Part shown: positions 16,864-22,724 of the stretch, one piece after another
How the letters are laid out: each line of letters opens with the position of its first letter
Position numbering within the stretch: position 1 is the stretch's first letter
Assembly: GCA_910586615.1 (NCBI GenBank)
Contig: CAJUJP010000052.1
Span: 1-22,724 of the forward strand
Reading direction: 5' to 3'
Source of the DNA: an uncultured Lachnospiraceae bacterium
GTDB taxonomy: Bacteria > Bacillota > Clostridia > Lachnospirales > Lachnospiraceae
DNA length: 22,724 bases
Position numbers and translations under genes: made by a program
Notes under the pieces: model-generated
Told to the model about the DNA's origin: nothing
Databases searched by the model: none
Seen by the model: only the letters and a program-made list of their open reading frames with translations

Positions 16864-16954
16864 CTTAACAGGTGCTGCCCTAAACGGTAAGCGGTTCACC
16901 TTTTGCCAAGATGAGTACATTTTGAGAACTTCCTGTATTTTGGAGGTGATACAT

Positions 16955-17116
16955 ATGGAAAATATGCGAAAGGTACAAGATATGATGTTCGAAATAGTCC
17001 TTGGAATTGTCGGTATTATAGTGACAATCATTAGCATTGTTGTCACTATAATCAGCATTCGACAGTCCTGCGGAAAACAAAGACATCAAAAAAGCAACCG
17101 CCGCTCGCCCAAGTGA
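16955..17116 (+). CDS. 53-aa hydrophobic peptide, probable type I toxin
   Basis: ATG 16955 follows a strong GGAGGTG (16942-16948). The peptide has one transmembrane segment of about 24 residues from Phe12 (FEIVLGIVGIIVTIISIVV) to Ile35, then a basic tail of about 18 residues with several Lys, Arg and His. This is the profile of membrane-damaging type I toxins such as TxpA, Fst or holin-like toxins, though no specific family is recognised. An in-frame ATG at 16853 lies before the promoter's start point and is not used. The stop sits inside the terminator hairpin. A short antisense RNA gene converges on the 3' end, so the pair looks like a toxin-antitoxin module. Toxicity is inferred. Confidence 0.7.
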   Translation: MENMRKVQDMMFEIVLGIVGIIVTIISIVVTIISIRQSCGKQRHQKSNRRSPK

Positions 17117-17131
17117 GATGGTTGCTTTTTT
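17088..17131. terminator. Bidirectional Rho-independent terminator
   Basis: AAAAAAGCAACC (17088-17099) pairs perfectly with GGTTGCTTTTTT (17120-17131) around a 20-base loop. The A and T tracts give a U-run in either direction, so both the toxin mRNA and the antisense RNA end here. Confidence 0.9.
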
Positions 17132-17186
17132 GAAATGTAACTATTAACTGAGGTGAACCGTTTGCTTTACGGTCAGCACCTTTTCT
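17088..17186 (-). ncRNA. Predicted antisense antitoxin RNA
   Basis: This minus-strand RNA of about 99 bases should start near 17186, 7 bases beyond its TATAAT, and end at the bidirectional terminator. Its 5' part folds as AGGTG/CACCT plus ACCGT/ACGGT (17151-17181), a hairpin very similar in sequence to the 5' hairpin of the toxin mRNA. Its 3' part is complementary to the last 29 bases of the toxin ORF and its terminator. No ORF with a ribosome site is present. Transcript ends are predicted. Confidence 0.65.
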
Positions 17187-17192
17187 AGTTAT

Positions 17193-17220
17193 ATTATAAC
17201 AATTCTTTTTTGTTTGTCAA
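17193..17220 (-). promoter_or_regulatory. Promoter of the antisense RNA
   Basis: On the minus strand a perfect TTGACA (17215-17220), a 16-base spacer and a perfect TATAAT (17193-17198). It is stronger than the facing toxin promoter, as expected for an antitoxin. Confidence 0.85.
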
Positions 17221-17251
17221 CTCAAAATATATTGTATTGCGTTATTGAAAG

Positions 17252-17433
17252 TATGTTAGGTTACTGTTCACACCCGCACCATGCACTTGCTGCATGGTGT
17301 CGGAGCCAGCGCCAAAATGCCTGTTTTTTGGCATTTTGTGTGCATCATCGTTGCAATTCACACTGGATAACCGTAAATTAATGCGAAATCTGGCATAGGT
17401 GTGAATTGTAACTATGTTAGTTACGGTTCATAC
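17252..17433. repeat. Hairpin-rich palindromic repeat element
   Basis: Imperfect inverted termini lie at 17260-17274 (GTTACTGTTCACACC) and 17398-17412 (GGTGTGAATTGTAAC); they pair at 13 of 15 positions. Inside are two perfect 9-base-pair hairpins, CACCATGCA/TGCATGGTG (17277-17299) and CAAAATGCC/GGCATTTTG (17313-17338), and AATTCACAC is repeated inverted at the right end. The segment 17252-17273 recurs almost unchanged at 17413-17433. No ORF is supported here. It looks like a non-coding interspersed repeat of the MITE or REP kind. Confidence 0.6.
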
Positions 17434-17520
17434 AGGACTTGGCATTTACTGCTAAGTTCGCACGGAAACGTATATATCGCAAGTAAAAATCCATTTGCAA
17501 AGCAAATTTTGCATATTATA

Positions 17521-17529
17521 TGCTATAAT
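17521..17529 (+). promoter_or_regulatory. Extended -10 promoter for the DUF2200 gene
   Basis: TGCTATAAT is a TGn-extended perfect -10. The -35 is weak. It lies about 90 bases before the DUF2200 start and after the repeat element. The stretch 17434-17520 shows no gene. Confidence 0.5.
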
Positions 17530-17617
17530 AGCCGCAGAGGAAGAACAAGCGACGGGAAGCGGCATTTTTCCAGCGGCTGCGCCTGAATTTGCAGATTGGG
17601 CAGGAACGGGGGATTTT

Positions 17618-17968
17618 ATGGACAATAATAAAGTGTTTGCAATGAAGCTTTCGAAGATTTACCCGCTGCTGGTGCAGAAGGCGGTGAAGAAGAACCGTAC
17701 GAAGCAGGAGGTCGATGAGGTGATCTGCTGGCTCACGGGATATGATGAGGACGGGCTGTGCAGGCAGATTGAGAATGACGTTGATTACGGCGCTTTTTTC
17801 GAGCAGGCACCCTGTATGAACCCGAACTGTACGCTGATCACGGGCACCGTGTGCGGGGTACGGGTTGAGACCATACAAGATCCGCTTATGCAGAAGATCA
17901 GATATCTGGATAAGCTGATTGACGAACTGGCGAAAGGGCGGCCCATGGAGAAGATCCTGCGCCAGTAA
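17618..17968 (+). CDS. DUF2200 family protein
   Basis: This 116-aa cytoplasmic protein is of unknown function. It carries the conserved blocks of the family: VFAMKLSKIYPLLVQKA, RTKQEVDEVICWLTGYD, DVDYGAFFEQAPCMNPN, LITGTVCGVRVE and the C-terminal DPLMQKIRYLDKLIDELAKG followed by RPMEKIL. Start ATG 17618 follows GGGGGA; the open frame before it (from 17495) contains the promoter and is unlikely to be translated. It is followed after 22 bases by the DUF3795 gene, so the two probably share a transcript. No catalytic role is known for the family. Confidence 0.85.
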   Translation: MDNNKVFAMKLSKIYPLLVQKAVKKNRTKQEVDEVICWLTGYDEDGLCRQIENDVDYGAFFEQAPCMNPNCTLITGTVCGVRVETIQDPLMQKIRYLDKLIDELAKGRPMEKILRQ

Positions 17969-17990
17969 TCAAAAGGGTGGTGAAGCGCAA

Positions 17991-18542
17991 ATGAAAGGGT
18001 TTGAGAGGTCAAACCAGTTATTTTCGCTCTGCGGTTTGAATTGCGGGCTCTGCTCCATGCACCTGGGCGGGCATTGTCCGGGCTGCGGAGGCGGAAGCGG
18101 AAATCAGTCATGTAAGATCGCCAGGTGCAGTCTGGAACATGGCAAAATAGAGTATTGTTGTGAGTGCGGGGAATATCCGTGCAGTTACTATGAGTTGATC
18201 GACAGCTTTGACTCCTTCATCACGCACAGACATCAGAAAGAGGATCTGCGTAAAGCGATGCGCATCGGCATAGAGAATTACAATGCCGAGCAGAAAGAGA
18301 AAGCGGAGCTTCTGCGTATACTGCTGTCTGATTATAATGACGGACGAAGAAAATCTTTTTATTGCGCGGCGGTCAATCTTCTGGAATTGACGGATATTAA
18401 GAACATCATGAAACAGATCACAGAAAACGGAACCCTCGCCGGTCTGACGGTCAAGGAAAAATGTTCTTATGCGGCCGGTTTGTTTGAGCGCACAGCCAGA
18501 GAGAAAAACATAGAATTGAAACTCAGAAAAAAAGTGAAATGA
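17991..18542 (+). CDS. DUF3795 cysteine-rich, probably zinc-binding protein
   Basis: This 183-aa protein has an N-terminal DUF3795 domain. The family pattern is clear: CGLNCGLC (Cys14, 18, 21), CPGC (Cys29, 32), further Cys41 and Cys46, then CCECGEYPC (Cys56, 57, 59, 64). This many cysteines suggests one or more zinc or iron-sulfur sites. The C-terminal half (about 75-183) is helical and charged, not recognised. ATG 17991 has GGTGGTG upstream; an in-frame start at 17919 would overlap DUF2200 and lacks a site. The DUF3788 gene follows after 10 bases. Function unknown. Confidence 0.82.
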   Translation: MKGFERSNQLFSLCGLNCGLCSMHLGGHCPGCGGGSGNQSCKIARCSLEHGKIEYCCECGEYPCSYYELIDSFDSFITHRHQKEDLRKAMRIGIENYNAEQKEKAELLRILLSDYNDGRRKSFYCAAVNLLELTDIKNIMKQITENGTLAGLTVKEKCSYAAGLFERTAREKNIELKLRKKVK

Positions 18543-18552
18543 GGTATGTAAT

Positions 18553-18984
18553 ATGGTCGATCTGCAGGATAAAAATTATGCTCCTGTATTAGAGGAAGTG
18601 GGAGAATATGTGGGTAATCCGGTATTTATGAATTTTTGTACGGAAATAAAAGAGACTTATGGCTGCAGTGAAAAAATAGAGTACAGTTGCTGCAGCATGG
18701 AGCCGGGATGGAATGTCAAGTTCAAGAAGGCGGGACGGACCTTGTGTACCCTGTACCCGAAAGAGGCATATTTTACGGTGATGGTCGTGGTTGGTCTTAA
18801 GGAAAAAGAAGCCGTGGAGAAAATTCTGCCGGAGTGTACCGCCAGACTGCAGGAAATATACGCACAGACGCAGGAGGGAAACGGACAGAAGTGGCTTATG
18901 ATCGATCTGGAAGATCAGGACAGTGTGTATCAGGATGTTTTCCGGCTGATTGCCATTCGCAGGAAAAAGCAGGTTGAAAAATAA
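18553..18984 (+). CDS. DUF3788 family protein
   Basis: This 143-aa cytoplasmic protein is of unknown function. The family-typical core is PGWNVKFKKAGRTLCTLYPKE followed by FTVMVVVGLKEKEAVEKIL. A C-terminal WLMIDLEDQDSVYQDVFRLI block precedes a basic tail. GAGGTA lies before ATG 18553. It sits in the DUF2200-DUF3795-DUF3788 string and is likely cotranscribed. Proteins of this family often neighbour DUF3795 proteins in Firmicutes (from memory, not checked). No active site can be assigned. Confidence 0.78.
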   Translation: MVDLQDKNYAPVLEEVGEYVGNPVFMNFCTEIKETYGCSEKIEYSCCSMEPGWNVKFKKAGRTLCTLYPKEAYFTVMVVVGLKEKEAVEKILPECTARLQEIYAQTQEGNGQKWLMIDLEDQDSVYQDVFRLIAIRRKKQVEK

Positions 18985-19062
18985 GTCTGACATGGCTGAC
19001 CGGATATATCGGGCCGGGATGCCTGACGGAACATAGATGATTGAGGAGGAGAAGGAAAACAT

Positions 19063-19659
19063 ATGCTGAATCTGTTATCAAGTCTGGACGATAACATACT
19101 GCTCTTTTTTCAGGAGGCAATCAGGAATCCGGTTCTGACGCCGATCCTGAGGGTGATTACGACGCTTGGAAACGGTGGAGCAATCTGGATTGTGCTGACG
19201 ATTTTTATGCTGTTACTCCCGAAAACAAGAAAAGTCGGGTTTATGACAACACTGTCGTTAATTGGGACGCTGCTGGTGAATAACCTGTTTCTCAAGAATG
19301 TGGTGAACCGCACGCGGCCGTACGAGGTGATAGAGGGACTGACCTATCTGGTGCGTGCGCCGGTGGATTCTTCCTTTCCGTCAGGGCATTCGGCCTGTTC
19401 CTTTGCGGTGGCCTGTATCATGTTCCGCAGACTGCCGAAAAAGTACGGTGTACCGGCGCTGATCCTGGCAATTCTGATTGCCCTGTCGCGGCTGTATGTG
19501 GGAGTGCATTATCCCAGTGATGTGTTGTTTGGAACAATAAGCGGTATTGCCATAAGCTACGGAGCGGAGGCCCTGGCGGCGTGGATCATGAAACGGAGGG
19601 AAGCAGGCCCTCACACAGAAATGCTGCGGCATGGAGGTAAGAATGAAAATGACAATTAA
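19063..19659 (+). CDS. PAP2-family membrane phosphatase
   Basis: This 198-aa integral membrane lipid phosphatase belongs to the type 2 phosphatidic acid phosphatase group (undecaprenyl-diphosphate or phosphatidylglycerol phosphate phosphatase-like). All three motifs are complete: K78-x6-R85-P86 (KNVVNRTRP), PSGH (106-109) and SR142-x5-H149-x3-D153 (SRLYVGVHYPSD). Several hydrophobic helices surround them, including 40-52, 62-76, 111-121 and 131-142. GGAGGAG precedes ATG 19063. Its last 17 bases overlap the start of the next gene. Bacitracin resistance by undecaprenyl pyrophosphate recycling is possible given the Bce genes, but not shown. Confidence 0.9.
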   Translation: MLNLLSSLDDNILLFFQEAIRNPVLTPILRVITTLGNGGAIWIVLTIFMLLLPKTRKVGFMTTLSLIGTLLVNNLFLKNVVNRTRPYEVIEGLTYLVRAPVDSSFPSGHSACSFAVACIMFRRLPKKYGVPALILAILIALSRLYVGVHYPSDVLFGTISGIAISYGAEALAAWIMKRREAGPHTEMLRHGGKNENDN

Positions 19660-19906
19660 TCTGGCGGGACGTAGTGCAGTTGCTGTTCGTTTTTTTATTG
19701 CCCTGGCAGTTGTTTTGTCCGATGTTATGTGTGCAACAGTAGCCTATAACTATTGTGCATTTCAGTGGGGCGGCAAATATGAGGGATGGAGTGCACCGCC
19801 GGATGTGGCTTTTGTATCCGGGATTCCGTATGCGGTGGGGATTGTGATATGCCTGATTCTGGCACGGATCTGTCATAAGAGAGAACAGAAACAGAGAGAA
19901 AGATGA
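19643..19906 (+). CDS. Small two-helix membrane protein, unknown
   Basis: This 87-aa protein has two hydrophobic segments (about 12-35 and 60-78) and a basic C-terminal tail (CHKREQKQRER). Start ATG 19643 follows GGAGGTA by 5 bases; ATG 19649 is 11 bases from the same site and equally possible. It overlaps the PAP2 stop, so translation is probably coupled. No family is recognised. It may be a partner of the PAP2 phosphatase in the membrane. Confidence 0.65.
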   Translation: MKMTINLAGRSAVAVRFFIALAVVLSDVMCATVAYNYCAFQWGGKYEGWSAPPDVAFVSGIPYAVGIVICLILARICHKREQKQRER

Positions 19907-19910
19907 GAAA

Positions 19911-20084
19911 ATGACTGCCTGCTATCCGGTGCCGGAGCAGATCAACGGTTATGAGTATGAAGCGGCAGCCTGTGCGCGGGCCATTAGAGCCGGGCAGACA
20001 GAATGTGAGGAAATGCCGCACAGCGAGACACTGCGGCTGATGCGCATCTTAGATACGGTCAGGGAGCAGTGGGGATTTAAGTAG
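19911..20084 (+). pseudogene. C-terminal remnant of a Gfo/Idh/MocA oxidoreductase
   Basis: This 57-residue open frame reads INGYEYEAAACARAIRAG, then ECEEMPHSETLRLMRILDTV and REQWGF. That is the extreme C-terminus of Gfo/Idh/MocA NAD(P)-dependent sugar dehydrogenases. The remaining 250-300 residues, including the Rossmann fold and catalytic Lys/His, are absent: upstream lies the small membrane protein gene. No ribosome site stands before its ATG, which is 5 bases from the upstream stop. It is a deletion relic rather than a working enzyme. Confidence 0.75.
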
Positions 20085-20116
20085 CAGCGTAATTCTTGAG
20101 GAGGCGATTTAAACAT

Positions 20117-21466
20117 ATGACAAAGAGCATGACAGAAGGGAAACCTTTGCCTTTGATTCTGCAGTTTGCGGTTCCTTTGTTGATCGGAAATCTCCTGCAG
20201 CAGACATACAATATCATAGATGCCGCTATTGTGGGGCGGATTCTCGGCGCGGATGCGCTGGCAGGTGTGGGCGCTTCCAGCAGTGTCCAGTTTCTTGTAC
20301 TGGGATTTTGTATCGGAGTCTGCTGCGGGTTCGGGATTCCCATCGCCCGCAGCTTCGGAGCACAGGATTATGACAAAATGAGGAGTGACATTTTTCACGG
20401 GATGGCGCTGACCGGAATTTTTGCAGTGGTTCTGACGGTGCTCTGTGCACTGTTGTGCCCGCAGATTCTTCAGATTCTGTCCACACCGGATGATATTTAT
20501 GAAAATGCATACAGATATCTGTTTATCATTTTTCTGGGAATTCCCTTTAATCTGCTGTACAATCTGATGTCCGGGATTTTCCGGTCTGTGGGAGACAGCA
20601 GGACGCCCTTTATGTTCCTTGCTTTTGCCACGGTGTTAAACATCGGACTGGATCTGTTTTTTATTGTGGTGCTTCATCTGGGCGTTGCCGGCGCGGCGGC
20701 GGCTACGGTGATGGCTCAGGCGCTGAGCGGGATTCTGTGTTTTATTTATATGAGGAAAAAGATGCCGGTTCTGCATCTGGGGCGGGAGGACTGCCGATGG
20801 TCAGGTGATACAGTGAAACTGATGTTGTCTATGGGGCTTCCCATGGGACTGCAGTATTCCATTACCGCAATCGGAAGCATGGTGATGCAGTCGGCCAACA
20901 ACGGTCTGGGAAGCGTCTATGTCTCCGGCTTTACGGCGGGTGCGAGGATCAAACAGTTTGCCATGTGTCCTTTTGATGCGCTGGCTACAGGTACGTCTGT
21001 ATTTTGCAGTCAGAATCTGGGTGCGGGTAAGATGGAGCGCATAAAGACAGGGATTAAGCAAGGCACGGCGGTGGGAATCCTGTATGGGTTGTTTGCGGGA
21101 CTGGTGATCATCTTTTTCGGCAGGACATTGTCCCTTCTGTTTGTTTCGGGCGAAAATGGGGCGATTCTGGATGCGTCTGCCAGATATCTGAGGTGTATGG
21201 GGTTTTTTTTCTGGAGTCTTGGTATTCTGAATGTCTGCCGTATGTGCACACAAGGGCTGGGTTTTTCGGTGCGGGTAGTGTTTGCCGGACTGCTTGAGAT
21301 GGCGGCAAGGTGCGTGGTCAGCCTGTTTTTTGTGCCGGTGTTCGGATTTACGGCGATCTGCTTCGCGGATCAATCGGCATGGCTTTCGGCCTGTATCTAC
21401 ATCGTGCCGACCTGTATGCACTGCGTAAAACTGTGTGCGGATAAGTTGAAGAATTATGATGTGTAA
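20117..21466 (+). CDS. MATE-family multidrug efflux transporter
   Basis: This 449-aa, 12-helix cation-antiporting exporter has the N-terminal MATE repeat: FAVPLLIGNLLQQTYNIIDAAIVGR, then GADALAGVGASSSVQFLVLG. The second repeat begins near residue 233 with MGLPMGLQYSITAIGSMVMQ, with FTAGARIKQFAMCPFDALATG following. The organisation, with the DinF/NorM-type start and the GDSRTPFMFL segment at about 157-166, is standard. AGGAGG lies 12 bases before ATG 20117; a TTG start at 20096 is less likely. It follows the oxidoreductase remnant and does not appear coupled to it. Substrates unknown. Confidence 0.92.
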   Translation: MTKSMTEGKPLPLILQFAVPLLIGNLLQQTYNIIDAAIVGRILGADALAGVGASSSVQFLVLGFCIGVCCGFGIPIARSFGAQDYDKMRSDIFHGMALTGIFAVVLTVLCALLCPQILQILSTPDDIYENAYRYLFIIFLGIPFNLLYNLMSGIFRSVGDSRTPFMFLAFATVLNIGLDLFFIVVLHLGVAGAAAATVMAQALSGILCFIYMRKKMPVLHLGREDCRWSGDTVKLMLSMGLPMGLQYSITAIGSMVMQSANNGLGSVYVSGFTAGARIKQFAMCPFDALATGTSVFCSQNLGAGKMERIKTGIKQGTAVGILYGLFAGLVIIFFGRTLSLLFVSGENGAILDASARYLRCMGFFFWSLGILNVCRMCTQGLGFSVRVVFAGLLEMAARCVVSLFFVPVFGFTAICFADQSAWLSACIYIVPTCMHCVKLCADKLKNYDV

Positions 21467-21503
21467 AAAAATACAAATTTTGTGATAACTTGAAAATGTT
21501 TTT

Positions 21504-21531
21504 TTGGCTGATACTGATAATAGATTATACT
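21504..21531 (+). promoter_or_regulatory. Possible promoter before the radical SAM gene
   Basis: TTGGCT (21504-21509), a 16-base spacer and TATACT (21526-21531). It lies about 200 bases before the radical SAM start in a stretch (21467-21728) with no supported gene. Confidence 0.4.
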
Positions 21532-21728
21532 GTTTTGCAGAAGCGCTGCTTTTGGATGGGGTATTGGCTTGTGTCAGGGTTTCTGCGTGAGACGCATTTC
21601 AGGAAAAATGTTTCTTTCGGGAAAGATGAAGCAGGCAAAGCGATCTGGAAAGATGTCTGTGTATATGCCAGACGAAATGATAACACGTAAATAAAAAGCA
21701 GACAGTATGTAAAAGGAGAAATCACGCC

Positions 21729-22598
21729 ATGCACTTTGTAGACGCCAAAGGAATCTTATCAGCGCATAACGGCATGAATCTGTACCGCGGCTGTACGCAT
21801 GGCTGCATATACTGCGACAGCCGCAGTGAATGCTATCAGATGAAGCATGATTTTGAAGATATCGAGGTAAAGCAGAATGCGCCGGAACTGTTAGAGCGGG
21901 CGCTTCGCTCCAAACGGAAAAAATGCATGATCGGCACAGGGGCGATGTGCGATCCGTATATGCACTGCGAGGAGGAACTTCGACTGACGAGAAGATGTCT
22001 GGAACTGATTGACGAGTACGGGTTCGGTGTCACGGTGCAGACGAAATCAGACCGTATTCTGCGGGATCTGGACCTTCTGCAAAGCATCAACCGCAAGGCA
22101 AAATGTGTGGTGCAGATGACGCTTACAACATATGATGAAGATTTGTGCCGCATTGTGGAACCGAAGGTGTGTACGACAAAGCGCCGGTATGAAGTACTGC
22201 AGATTATGAGGGAAAACGGTATTCCCACAGTAGTGTGGCTGTCGCCGATCCTGCCTTATATCAATGACACGCGGGAGAACATCGAGGGAATTCTGACGTA
22301 TTGCCGGGAAGCCAATGTGTATGGGATCATTTGTTTCGGAATGGGCGTGACTTTGCGGAAAGGGGACAGGGAATATTTCTATGCCGCATTGGACAGACAT
22401 TTTCCGGGAATGCGTGAGAAGTATCACCGCCGGTTCGGGTACGATTATGAAATTCCAAGCGAGCGGTCTGGAGAACTGATGAAGTACTTTCGGGATTTTT
22501 GCAGGAAAAATCATATTGTCAGCGATGTGGAGAAGGTGTTCGCCTATCTGAGTGAATTTCCGGAGAATAAGGGGTATGAGCAGTTGTCGCTGTTCTGA
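21729..22598 (+). CDS. SPL-family radical SAM protein with C-terminal clamp motif
   Basis: This 289-aa 4Fe-4S enzyme is of the radical SAM superfamily, subgroup related to spore photoproduct lyase (Rv2578c-like). The cluster motif is C22-x3-C26-x2-C29 in GCTHGCIYC. A GTGAMCDPYMHCEEEL segment (about 69-84) and VQMTLTTYDEDLCRIVEP (about 128-145) are typical of the subgroup. The C-terminus GYEQLSLF ends in a perfect bacterial beta-clamp-binding pentapeptide (residues 285-289). AAGGAG lies at 21713-21718, 10 bases before ATG 21729. Subgroup members are mostly uncharacterised; a DNA-linked role is inferred. Confidence 0.85.
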   Translation: MHFVDAKGILSAHNGMNLYRGCTHGCIYCDSRSECYQMKHDFEDIEVKQNAPELLERALRSKRKKCMIGTGAMCDPYMHCEEELRLTRRCLELIDEYGFGVTVQTKSDRILRDLDLLQSINRKAKCVVQMTLTTYDEDLCRIVEPKVCTTKRRYEVLQIMRENGIPTVVWLSPILPYINDTRENIEGILTYCREANVYGIICFGMGVTLRKGDREYFYAALDRHFPGMREKYHRRFGYDYEIPSERSGELMKYFRDFCRKNHIVSDVEKVFAYLSEFPENKGYEQLSLF

Positions 22599-22724
22599 AA
22601 AATGTCATAAGAATATGGAAGTTTTAGAAGCTTTTAAGGAGATGAGCAGGTACAGACGAGACTGTAAAAGGGGTAGTGTAAAATAGTTTGTGTCTTTGGA
22701 AAAAAATACCTCTTTTTTGGTAAG
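22599..22724. other. Right-edge intergenic stretch
   Basis: No gene is supported. A 5-base-pair hairpin, TACAG/CTGTA (near 22652-22667), and A/T tracts near the end are too weak to call a terminator. Confidence 0.3.

Larger units (their letters stand above)
16870..17131 (+). ncRNA. Predicted toxin mRNA with 5' hairpin and shared terminator
   Basis: This is the expected transcript from the promoter at 16835 to the terminator at 17088-17131, about 262 bases. It has a structured 85-base leader, the 53-codon ORF and a stop codon within the terminator loop. Ends are predicted, not observed. Confidence 0.5.

Noticed and set aside
17495..17617. N-terminal extension of the DUF2200 frame
   Set aside because: It contains the extended -10 promoter and lacks family similarity; ATG 17618 has its own ribosome site.
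21490..21690. 66-codon open frame before the radical SAM gene
   Set aside because: It begins at a TTG without a ribosome site, crosses the likely promoter and has no recognisable domain.
22615..22686. 23-codon frame ending MSRYRRDCKRGSVK
   Set aside because: Too short, with no ribosome site before its first ATG; the inner ATG has AAGGAG at very short spacing and only 14 codons.
22665..22724. Terminator at the right edge
   Set aside because: The A and T tracts pair only weakly and the flanking GG bases do not match.

Overview
The window reads as a chromosomal segment of a low-to-mid GC Firmicute, most likely a gut Lachnospiraceae-type clostridium. The reasons are strong GGAGG ribosome binding sites, Bce-type and other FtsX-fold ABC transporters with a two-component system, clostridial-style TrkAH, and small DUF2200/DUF3795/DUF3788 proteins. 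This placement is inferred from protein character, not from a database search. No tRNA, rRNA, CRISPR array or transposase gene was found.

Region 1 (1-3687). The window opens inside a BceA-like ATPase gene whose ATPase domain carries an unusual tandem heptad insert. It overlaps a BceB-like permease gene. A DNA-deoxyinosine (hypoxanthine) glycosylase with its own promoter follows. Region 2 (3684-5041, minus strand) is a self-contained TetR/flavodoxin-fold reductase operon. Its promoter is a consensus TTGACA-17-TATAAT holding two perfect 15-bp palindromes. Region 3 (5042-6767) is more AT-rich: an interrupted small ORF, a Cof-type HAD phosphatase and a DinB-fold protein.

Region 4 (6792-11992) is a response regulator / histidine kinase / ABC ATPase / 763-aa FtsX permease cluster, probably an envelope-stress or peptide-antibiotic response module. 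A PhoB-box-like direct repeat sits over the kinase stop codon, just upstream of the ATPase gene. The cluster ends in a strong hairpin shared with the convergent trkA-trkH potassium uptake genes (12007-14945, minus strand). Region 5 (15246-16757) is an MFS efflux pump with two credible in-frame starts.

Region 6 (16835-17433) is the most interesting part. A 53-aa hydrophobic peptide gene faces a short antisense RNA gene. Each has a near-consensus promoter, each transcript starts with a similar AGGTG...CACCT hairpin, and both run into one bidirectional terminator. This is the architecture of a type I toxin-antitoxin module. A 150-180 bp hairpin-rich palindromic repeat lies next to it.

Region 7 (17524-22598) holds DUF2200, DUF3795 and DUF3788 proteins, a PAP2 phosphatase overlapping a small membrane protein, an orphan C-terminal remnant of a Gfo/Idh/MocA oxidoreductase, a MATE pump, and an SPL-family radical SAM protein ending in a perfect beta-clamp-binding motif (QLSLF). 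The window carries three kinds of drug or peptide transport (ABC, MFS, MATE) and two candidate DNA repair enzymes, so it looks like an accessory defence and stress neighbourhood.
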